Assembly (NCBI GenBank): GCA_964442015.1
Contig: CAYTYA010000001.1
Coordinates: 1-64,000, forward strand
Length of the DNA stretch: 64,000 nt
Origin: GCA-002701945 sp964442015
GTDB lineage: Bacteria > Fidelibacterota > Marinisomatia > Marinisomatales > TCS55
Direction of reading: 5' to 3'
Shown: positions 1 through 7,035 of the stretch, one piece after another
How positions within the stretch are numbered: the first letter of the stretch is position 1
Layout: every line of letters starts with the position of its first letter
Translations under genes and position numbers: made by a program
The notes under the pieces: generated by a model
The model's database searches: none
Told to the model about the DNA's origin: nothing
What the model saw: the letters and a program-made list of their open reading frames with translations, nothing else

Positions 1-1789
1 TAATAATATTAAAAGTTACAAATGCACCAAAAATGTATAATATAAATTGAAATGTATCAGTGTAAATAACAGAGCGGATACCCCCAATAAGTGTATATAT
101 TAATGTAACAAACCCAATAACTAGAATTGAAAAATTAAATGACCAACCCGTAATAAGTGTCAAAGGTATTGCTGTCATGAACAATCTCACACCATCAGCT
201 AGAACTCTCATTATAAGAAAAACTGTAGACACAAATCTTTGGAAACCTACTCCCCATTTATTACCAATAAATTGATAAGTTGACTGTATCCCTTCTTCAT
301 AATATTTTGGAAGGAATAACCATGCTACAGCTACCCTACCAAGTATATAGCCAATGGCAACTTGTAAAAAACCAAAATTCGTTAAATAAGCTAGACCAGG
401 AATACTTAGAAAAGTAAGGACAGAAGTCTCCGTAGCTACCACACTAAAAGAAATCATTACCCAAGATATTTTCCCATCTCCAAGGAAATATGATTTTGTA
501 TCTTTTTGTTTTCTCCCCGCTAATACACCAATTAAGAGGATTATAGTAATATAAATAAATAATACTTTTGCGTCTAAAGGTGTAAAATTGCTTTTGCGAG
601 GATAAATCAAATATTTTTGTCGGACTTCCTGATTAAATTTTAGCAATTCTTCATTTTGAATCGATTGATATAGAGACAGTCTATTCCAATCCTCCTTTTG
701 AATAAAAATAGATATATCTGCATTGCCAACCTTATTATCAAAATCAATACGGTTTTTTCCTGTGAGATCAAATTCTATATCTGGATACATGTGTTTAATT
801 ACTTTTGCACTTTCAATTGCAATATCCCAGGGATCATATGCCTTAGAATCAGTTATATTAAATGAAAAACCATTACATATTTTTCCCTTAAAAAGTCCAT
901 TGTTGGGAACAATCACTGCAGGAAAAAATTCCACTCCAGGAAGTTTTAATGCCTTCAGTTCAAAAACTAGATCTGATGCGTCCTCAATATTAGGATGCGC
1001 TAAAATTTGATGTTCACGGTCAGATTTTTGTCCATTTTCAAACATATTACCCGGCGCTAAGAGATTGCTTATGGAAAAATATTTTAATTTATCATATGAA
1101 TTTATATTTGGCGGAAGGTACTTCCATTGCAGATTAGTGTATGTCCATTCCTCTCCACTCCAATTATCCATTGGAATAATTTTTAATTTAGCATTATGAT
1201 GATATTCTTCATTTAATAATCGAGCCAATTCGCCGATAGTCATACCATGCCTATAAGGGATAGATATCATTTCAAAGGGGTTTGCTATGCTCTTTTGTGG
1301 AATATTTCCCGATACAATCGACCCACCCAATGGATTTGGACGATCAAGAACTATTATTGGCGTTTTAGATAACCCGCAAACATATATAATCTTACTTAAA
1401 TAAATGGTATATGAAGTAGATCGTAGTCCCAGATCTTGAAAGTCAATAAAAACAACATCAATATCCTTAATTATTTCTAATAAATCTTCATTTGTTAAAT
1501 TATAAAAATATAGTTCTTCTTTATCAAAGTTAATATTTGCACTATCTTTTTTATCTAAATGAACGACTATTTGAAGATCAAATTTCTCTTGTAAAATTTC
1601 AACGCTATTTAGCGCATTCTTATCAATTGCCCCACTGTTTGTAAATAGACAAATGCTTTTCCCATTATATTCATGAGAATTATTTAATAATTCATCAATA
1701 CCAAAAGATAAATTGGCTGTAATCTGGCCATTGCAGAAGTTTGATATAAAAAAAACTATTAAACACTTAGTTAAAAAAATATTCTTCAT
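1..1789 (-). CDS. NamZ/DUF1343 (GH171-like) domain fused to sodium:solute symporter, partial
   Basis: Translating the minus strand by hand from ATG at 1789 gives 596 uninterrupted codons running off the left edge. Residues 1-21 form a Sec signal peptide ending near FCNG. Residues about 22-385 match the DUF1343/NamZ family: DRPNPLGG (149-156), RHGMTIGELA (180-189) and LAPGN (244-248). NamZ enzymes (GH171) release terminal MurNAc from peptidoglycan fragments. From about residue 400 the protein is an SSS-family symporter, with membrane segments and GGIRSVIYTDTFQF (569-582), the usual SSS motif around a core helix. SSS proteins commonly have the N-terminus outside, so the hydrolase would sit in the periplasm next to the transporter mouth. 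Inference: hydrolysis coupled to sodium-driven uptake of the released sugar. The C-terminal half lies outside the window. Both domain calls are firm; the coupling is a hypothesis. Confidence 0.88.
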   Translation of the reverse strand, partial: MKNIFLTKCLIVFFISNFCNGQITANLSFGIDELLNNSHEYNGKSICLFTNSGAIDKNALNSVEILQEKFDLQIVVHLDKKDSANINFDKEELYFYNLTNEDLLEIIKDIDVVFIDFQDLGLRSTSYTIYLSKIIYVCGLSKTPIIVLDRPNPLGGSIVSGNIPQKSIANPFEMISIPYRHGMTIGELARLLNEEYHHNAKLKIIPMDNWSGEEWTYTNLQWKYLPPNINSYDKLKYFSISNLLAPGNMFENGQKSDREHQILAHPNIEDASDLVFELKALKLPGVEFFPAVIVPNNGLFKGKICNGFSFNITDSKAYDPWDIAIESAKVIKHMYPDIEFDLTGKNRIDFDNKVGNADISIFIQKEDWNRLSLYQSIQNEELLKFNQEVRQKYLIYPRKSNFTPLDAKVLFIYITIILLIGVLAGRKQKDTKSYFLGDGKISWVMISFSVVATETSVLTFLSIPGLAYLTNFGFLQVAIGYILGRVAVAWLFLPKYYEEGIQSTYQFIGNKWGVGFQRFVSTVFLIMRVLADGVRLFMTAIPLTLITGWSFNFSILVIGFVTLIYTLIGGIRSVIYTDTFQFILYIFGAFVTFNII

Positions 1790-1910
1790 ATTTACATTTA
1801 ATTATAATCAGCTTAGAGAAATACCGCTTGAATATAAAACTAGTTGTTATTTTATATAATTCGATTTTTTCTTGCCTTTTTTAGTATACTGAGTCATTTT
1901 CCGGGTAATT

Positions 1911-3446
1911 ATGGCGCAAAAAGAGAACGAACAATCGAATAGCGGCGGTTTCGCTAAAACAACAGATTTCAAATGGCTTGGAATTGGTTTAGGGCTTTTT
2001 ATACTACTCGCCTTTATTATGCCAATGCCTGAATCAATGATGTTAAAGGCTGAAGAATTATTCCAGGGTCAAGCTGGTGTAGATATTTTTACTAAAGCAA
2101 CCCATATTAAGCTCATAATAGCTCTATTATCAACTTGTGTAATATTTTTTGCTACTGAAGCCGTTCCAATGCCTGCTGTAGCACTACTAATTGGTTTAGT
2201 CCAATTATTTTTTGGTATAACTGATCCAAAATTAATTGTGAGCACCTATGCGCATGATGCGGTATGGTTTATCGCTGGATCTTTAGCTCTTGGAGCAACA
2301 TTAGTAAAATATGGTTTGGATAAACGTGTTGGTATGCTTGTAATAAATTTGGCTGGAACAAAAACCCGTATGATCGTTATTGGCATCTTATTAGGTACTG
2401 CAATTCCAACTGCTTTTGTTGGTGAACATGCTGTCGCTGCAATGTATGTTCCAATTGCAATGGCTTTGTATACTCTTACAAACAAGTCTACTCCCTCTCC
2501 AAAATTAGGCACTCTTTTAATGGTTACGATTGCAGTAGGATGTATGATTGGGGGGCCAATGAGTCCTACTGGGGGAGCGCGTAATGCTTTAATGATTGGG
2601 TTCCTTTCTAATATTGGTGTCGAAGTCTCTTTTATGCAATGGGTATCTATGGGTGTCTTCTATACAATTGCAATGTCTGTTGTAATGGCCTTTTTACTAC
2701 CTTTATTATTTAAACCTGAAGTTTCTGACTTATCTGAAGCAGTTGATTTATTGAAAAAAGATCTTGAAAAACACGGCGCAATGACATCTAAGCAGAAGCT
2801 GGTTGCTTTGGTAATGTTAGCAGTAGTTATTTTATGGATTGTTGATAAATCTGTCACAAGGCAGGTATTAGGCTTTTCACTTGGTCTAGGTGGAGTTGCT
2901 ATATCAGGCGCTGTTCTTTATATGCTCTTAGGATTAACTTCCTGGAAAGATTATGAAGATAAAGTTAGCTGGGGTGTTATTGTACTTTATGCTGGCTGTA
3001 TAAGTTTAGGTAGTGTATTTAAAAGCACTGGGGCTTCCAGTTGGTTTGCGGATCAGATCATGGGGTTAGTTGCGCCTCTTGGCCTTAACTCTGGTGTTGG
3101 ATTAGTTATTTTAGTTGGTGTTATAGGAGCAGTATTAACCAATTTGATGAGCGCTGGCGCCACTGTTGCTGTAATAGGGCCAGTAGTATTGGATATGGCT
3201 CAAAGTTCCGGGACAAACCCGGTGCTTGTTGGTGTTGGATTAGCCATTGCAACATCCATGGCATACTGGTTAGTAATTGGTACGCCAGCAAGTTCCATTG
3301 TTTATTCAAGTGGACAGCTTGAATCTAAAGATTTTATTCGTATGGCAAGTGCAGGGTGGCCAGCTGCGTTAATTGTCTTAGGAGTTATGGTAGCTTTTTA
3401 TTGGGTTAGTATTTTAGGTATTGATCCATTGGGAATTGGATTCTAA
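1911..3446 (+). CDS. SLC13/DASS-family sodium-coupled anion symporter
   Basis: This 511-residue multi-spanning inner-membrane protein has a short hydrophilic N-terminus (1-24) and about a dozen hydrophobic segments. It shows the two-fold pseudo-repeat of the divalent anion:sodium symporter family. The first hairpin contains VGEHAVAAMYVPIAMA (170-185) followed by GGPMSPTGGARNALMIGF (214-231). The second contains TNLMSAGATVAVIGPVVLDM (410-429), where classical members have SNT motifs. The first motif diverges from SNT, so the substrate (dicarboxylate, sulfate or other anion) cannot be named. It starts 121 bases from the divergent NamZ-symporter gene, and a small membrane protein gene follows after 10 bases. 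Confidence 0.85.
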   Translation: MAQKENEQSNSGGFAKTTDFKWLGIGLGLFILLAFIMPMPESMMLKAEELFQGQAGVDIFTKATHIKLIIALLSTCVIFFATEAVPMPAVALLIGLVQLFFGITDPKLIVSTYAHDAVWFIAGSLALGATLVKYGLDKRVGMLVINLAGTKTRMIVIGILLGTAIPTAFVGEHAVAAMYVPIAMALYTLTNKSTPSPKLGTLLMVTIAVGCMIGGPMSPTGGARNALMIGFLSNIGVEVSFMQWVSMGVFYTIAMSVVMAFLLPLLFKPEVSDLSEAVDLLKKDLEKHGAMTSKQKLVALVMLAVVILWIVDKSVTRQVLGFSLGLGGVAISGAVLYMLLGLTSWKDYEDKVSWGVIVLYAGCISLGSVFKSTGASSWFADQIMGLVAPLGLNSGVGLVILVGVIGAVLTNLMSAGATVAVIGPVVLDMAQSSGTNPVLVGVGLAIATSMAYWLVIGTPASSIVYSSGQLESKDFIRMASAGWPAALIVLGVMVAFYWVSILGIDPLGIGF

Positions 3447-3456
3447 GGATATAATT

Positions 3457-3786
3457 ATGGAAATTTTATTTTTATTGATAGTTCTAGTCATTTTATTTCT
3501 AGCAGTTTTTTCTAGTCGGAAAGAACAAACATCAGCTGCAGATAATCGTAAAGACTCTGCTCAAAAAGAAAAACAAGGTTTTGCCGAAGAAGATATCATG
3601 ACTTATGGGCAAGTTCAGCAACGTAGAGAAGAGCTTATCAGCGTTCTTGATGACAATTTATCGGAAAAGCCTGAACAACTTGATCAAATAAAGAGAATAG
3701 TGAATGACTGGGCAGATTTAAAAATTAAGGCTTTTCAAGACCGAAGATCCTGGGTCAGAAACCCTGATAAAGAGAAATCTAGTTAA
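3457..3786 (+). CDS. Small single-span membrane protein of unknown function
   Basis: The protein has 109 residues. I start it at ATG 3457 because AAGGA lies 7 bases upstream, right after the stop of the preceding symporter gene; an in-frame TTG at 3421 would overlap that gene and adds a hydrophilic stretch before the membrane segment. Residues 2-18 form one hydrophobic helix. The rest is charged and lysine/glutamate-rich, probably cytoplasmic and helical, with a conserved-looking DDNLSEKPEQLDQIKRIVND segment. I do not recognise a family. It probably shares the transcript of the SLC13 transporter and could be an accessory subunit, but nothing in the sequence proves this. It overlaps the convergent alr stop by 4 bases. 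Confidence 0.7.
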   Translation: MEILFLLIVLVILFLAVFSSRKEQTSAADNRKDSAQKEKQGFAEEDIMTYGQVQQRREELISVLDDNLSEKPEQLDQIKRIVNDWADLKIKAFQDRRSWVRNPDKEKSS

Positions 3787-4874
3787 ATTACATATTTTCT
3801 CTCTGTTCTTCCTTTAATCCCAGTTAATATTACATAGCTTGTTGATCCAATATCTTTTGCAATGTCGTCAACTAAAATTTTATCCAAATTATTCTGTCCA
3901 AATATCAATACTTCATCGCCCACCTTAACATCTGCATCGCCAAAATCTACCATAAATTGATCCATACAAGCTCGTCCTGCTATAGAATATTTACTCCCTT
4001 TAAAAGATATAAAGCCATTTAAATACCATTCTCTAGGGAATCCATCAGCAAACCCTGTTTGAATAACTCCTATAACTGTATCTTTTTTTGACTCCCAAAC
4101 GCCTCCATAACTTACCTTGGTACCAGCCTTTACTTTTCTCAAAGAAACAACTGGTCCTTTAAATTCCATTACAGGTTTTATTGGTAGTTCCCTTGCAACC
4201 TCATCCGATGGAAACGAACCGTATAATAACATACCCACACGAACTAAATTATATGAACTGTGTGGCATATTAATTACTGTGCCGCTATTTGAAAAATGGA
4301 CAAACTGAACAGCTAGATTTATTTTTTTAATATAATCTAATAGCTGATTGAATTGACCAAGTTGATATTCTGCATAATGCAAATCACCTTCGTCTGCAGT
4401 CGCATAATGGCTATAGATTCCATGACAATTCAGTTTTTCATTTTTAATTGTTTCAATAATTCCATGCGCTTCATCAAATGATACACCTAACCTGGTCATA
4501 CCAGTATCTACTTTTAAATGAAATTTTGGACTATGCTTAGCTTTACAAAACAAGCTGACATCATCTGGGTCGCATAGATTTAAAGTAATATTCTTTTCAT
4601 AAGCAATTTCCAACATTTGTTTTGTTGGTCTACAGAAAACAAGTATATCTTCTGTGATTCCAGCATCTCTTAATTCTAATGCTTCATTAAAAGTAAAAAC
4701 TGCAAAAAATTTTACTCCTTCATTACGCAATACCTTTGAAACTTCTATTACTCCATGTCCATATCCATTTGCTTTTACTACAGCCATAATAGGAATATTA
4801 TTCAAATGATCTTTTATTAAGCGATAGTTATGCGCTAGATTATCTAAGTTAATTATAGCTTTAGGGGAAAACAT
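3783..4874 (-). CDS. alr: Alanine racemase
   Basis: Alr interconverts L- and D-alanine, supplying D-Ala for peptidoglycan stem peptides. The 363-residue protein has the PLP-binding lysine in AVVKANGYGHG (Lys34) and the second catalytic base in KVSYGGVW (Tyr256). It also has KVDTGMTRLG (121-130), the HFSNSGT segment and RACMDQFMVDFG (301-312), all typical of the fold-type III barrel plus C-terminal beta domain. Length and motifs match full-length Alr. It starts 5 bases after the nucleoside deoxyribosyltransferase-like gene and is last in the polA-ABC-alr gene run. This fits the envelope-biosynthesis genes at the other end of the window. Confidence 0.95.
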   Translation of the reverse strand: MFSPKAIINLDNLAHNYRLIKDHLNNIPIMAVVKANGYGHGVIEVSKVLRNEGVKFFAVFTFNEALELRDAGITEDILVFCRPTKQMLEIAYEKNITLNLCDPDDVSLFCKAKHSPKFHLKVDTGMTRLGVSFDEAHGIIETIKNEKLNCHGIYSHYATADEGDLHYAEYQLGQFNQLLDYIKKINLAVQFVHFSNSGTVINMPHSSYNLVRVGMLLYGSFPSDEVARELPIKPVMEFKGPVVSLRKVKAGTKVSYGGVWESKKDTVIGVIQTGFADGFPREWYLNGFISFKGSKYSIAGRACMDQFMVDFGDADVKVGDEVLIFGQNNLDKILVDDIAKDIGSTSYVILTGIKGRTERKYVI

Positions 4875-4879
4875 TTGAT

Positions 4880-5341
4880 TTAACCAAATTTACTTAATAA
4901 AAATAATTTTAATTCTTCAAAATTTTCAAAAATCTCAGTACTACAAGCTATAATCCATCCGCTTAGATCTGTTAACGGAATTTGATTAACTACGTAAACA
5001 GGTATACTGTGTTCAAATGCTAATGTAACTTCACCATGAGTACCTGCACCTTTAAATACTTCTTCATTCCATAAACAAATAATATAATTTGCTTCTTTAG
5101 TAACTGCCTCTATATCTCGTATAACAAACTTATTAATAAAATTTTTATATCGTACTAAGTCAGTCTCTTTCCAATTCCGGTAATCATGTGAATCTGTATT
5201 AGATATGATTAAACGAGATTCTTCTACAGGATTGATAACAGAATGGTCAAGATTCGAAGTAAGCCATTCTGTTATATTTTTACGCCAACCTTCTCCTTCA
5301 TCATCCGCATACTCCATTGCGCCAGAGAGATATGCGATCAT
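4880..5341 (-). CDS. Nucleoside 2-deoxyribosyltransferase-like protein
   Basis: The protein has 153 residues and begins IAYLSGAMEYADDEGEGW, the strand-loop opening of the nucleoside 2-deoxyribosyltransferase/DUF4406 fold (PF05014-like), which binds nucleotides or nucleoside sugars. Later segments include INPVEESR, the acidic NYIICLWNEEVFKGAGTHGE region where the family carries its catalytic glutamate and a T/S-GE motif, and a hydrophobic VTLAFEHSIPVYVV strand. The family is likely; the substrate and even enzymatic activity are uncertain. Its ATG overlaps the permease stop as ATGA, indicating translational coupling. Alternatives are a nucleotide-sensing protein or a base-exchange enzyme for salvage. 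Confidence 0.65.
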   Translation of the reverse strand: MIAYLSGAMEYADDEGEGWRKNITEWLTSNLDHSVINPVEESRLIISNTDSHDYRNWKETDLVRYKNFINKFVIRDIEAVTKEANYIICLWNEEVFKGAGTHGEVTLAFEHSIPVYVVNQIPLTDLSGWIIACSTEIFENFEELKLFLLSKFG

Positions 5342-6084
5342 TGCTTAAGAACTCGTTTCATTAAGATACTATTTAAAAAGATCCATAGCATTCCAATCAT
5401 CAAGGGTATAATAAATAAATCAAAATTAAACTCACCATTAAATACCATTGATCTATACCAATTGGATATCATACTAGTTGGCAAAAACTTGAAAATATCA
5501 ATTACACTTTTTGGATAAAAATCAAACTCAATTAATAATTGAGAACTATATATAATAAATAATGAAATAATCGAAGCCCCAACAAAAATATGATTAGTTC
5601 TATGAGTCGATAATGAAAGTGTGGTAAAAACATTAGCAATTATCAAACTAAATAGAGAAACTGCTATAATGATGTAAAAAAGGCTAGTTATTGCTAAAGA
5701 GATCTCCATAAAATATAATAAAATAAATATTGAAACGATGGAAAGAATTACCCCTTCAATAATCGCAGAGAATATTAAATAACTTACAATTTGAAATTTA
5801 GATAAGGGTGAAAGGGATAAAGTAACTAACATCTGAGATTCCAAACGTAAAAAATGAAAGTCTCTGAATATAATTGGTGCAATAATTATTGTATTAATTA
5901 ACATTATTAGTCCAGGATAAACCCACTCCTCATAGGATATATTACCCATTGTTTCCATAATTACATTTTTCATCCCAATTGATATTGTTAGAAAAACAAT
6001 AATGGGTAATAACAAAACCAAAGCAGAAGAAGAAATAAGTCTATGACGCAGAAGCCAAAAACGTCTTATAAGGAATGCTTGCAT
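5338..6084 (-). CDS. ABC-2 type transporter permease
   Basis: This 248-residue integral membrane protein has six predicted hydrophobic segments, a basic N-terminus (FLIRRFWLLRHR) and no large soluble domain. That is the architecture of ABC-2 permeases in exporters. The upstream ATPase gene shares one base with it (TAATG), so the two very probably form one exporter, two copies each. There is no sequence clue to the substrate; antibiotic, lipid or polysaccharide export are all possible. Its stop overlaps the start of the nucleoside deoxyribosyltransferase-like gene. Confidence 0.75.
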   Translation of the reverse strand: MQAFLIRRFWLLRHRLISSSALVLLLPIIVFLTISIGMKNVIMETMGNISYEEWVYPGLIMLINTIIIAPIIFRDFHFLRLESQMLVTLSLSPLSKFQIVSYLIFSAIIEGVILSIVSIFILLYFMEISLAITSLFYIIIAVSLFSLIIANVFTTLSLSTHRTNHIFVGASIISLFIIYSSQLLIEFDFYPKSVIDIFKFLPTSMISNWYRSMVFNGEFNFDLFIIPLMIGMLWIFLNSILMKRVLKQ

Positions 6085-7010
6085 TAGTCTAATCCTCTTC
6101 CAGCGAATTCAGAATCCATCAAATCACGTAAGCTTAATTTCTTTACTGACAAATCCTTCATTAGCTGCCCAGCAGCTTCATTCAATACTTGAAAAAAGAC
6201 AGATCTTTCACGTCCATAGAAATGAAGAGTATTCCCTATTTTAGAAGGGTTAACTATAGTAGAAATTGCAGTCAATTTATTATAAAGTTCTTCAGTGAGC
6301 TTAACAAACTCAATTTCAAATTGATGGTACTGTAACGTACTCTCTAATAATTTATCTAAAGTTCCATCTAAAACTATCTTGCCAGTTTGCATTACCAATA
6401 TTCTATCATTTGCCTGTTCAACCTCAGGCAAATATTGACTTACATAAATAATTGTTTTCTCTCCTGCTAAGCCACGAAGAAGACTCCACGTTTTTCTAGT
6501 GGAAGGAGCATCCATAAAAGATGTTGGTTCATCTAAAATAAGTATAGATGGGTCATGAACAAGTTCACGTATAATCATTGCTTTTTTCTTATTACCCGGA
6601 GATACTAATCCTGCGGGTTTATGCAATAAATCTAATATTTCTAAATCTTCTGCATATTTATGAATTCTTTTAGTTATTTGTTCTCTATCTATTCCATAGA
6701 CATATCCGATAAATTGAATATTCTCTTCAATAGAAAGTTCAGGATCTAAATCCGAATTATGAGGAACATACCCAGTGTAATTTTGAGAATCCTTTCTTCT
6801 CTTTACAGAATCGATACCATGAATAAAAACATTTCCATAGTCCGGATTTTCAATTCCAGCCAATAGTTGTAATAGTGTAGACTTTCCAGCATCATTTTCT
6901 CCAATAATTGCAACCAATGATCCCCTTTCTACCCCAAAAGTTAATCCTGCAAGTATTGTCTTATCTCCTACAAGCTTACCTACTTTTTTTAATGTTATAC
7001 TTGCTTCCAT
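6084..7010 (-). CDS. ABC transporter ATP-binding protein with degenerate motifs
   Basis: The 308-residue protein carries a nucleotide-binding domain in residues 1-220 and a C-terminal extension. Walker A is GENDAGKST and Walker B is ILILDEPT, both functional-looking. Other motifs deviate: the Q-loop reads GYVPH instead of a glutamine, the signature LSGGQ is replaced by VSPGN followed by KKK, and the switch histidine is replaced in YVSQYLPEVEQANDR. A glutamine at the switch position also occurs in DrrA-like exporters, so catalysis is not excluded. The C-terminal part (about 225-308) resembles the accessory domain of DrrA/NatA-type ATPases. It pairs with the overlapping downstream permease and begins 25 bases after polA. 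Confidence 0.85.
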   Translation of the reverse strand: MEASITLKKVGKLVGDKTILAGLTFGVERGSLVAIIGENDAGKSTLLQLLAGIENPDYGNVFIHGIDSVKRRKDSQNYTGYVPHNSDLDPELSIEENIQFIGYVYGIDREQITKRIHKYAEDLEILDLLHKPAGLVSPGNKKKAMIIRELVHDPSILILDEPTSFMDAPSTRKTWSLLRGLAGEKTIIYVSQYLPEVEQANDRILVMQTGKIVLDGTLDKLLESTLQYHQFEIEFVKLTEELYNKLTAISTIVNPSKIGNTLHFYGRERSVFFQVLNEAAGQLMKDLSVKKLSLRDLMDSEFAGRGLD

Positions 7011-7035
7011 CTAATGTTAAAAATTATTAGCGTTA

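Noticed and set aside
723..1010. Short plus-strand open frame inside the left-edge gene.
   Set aside because: It is antisense to a well-supported NamZ domain and resembles no protein.
3421..3456. Upstream TTG start for the small membrane protein.
   Set aside because: It would overlap the symporter gene, while ATG 3457 has an AAGGA at proper distance.
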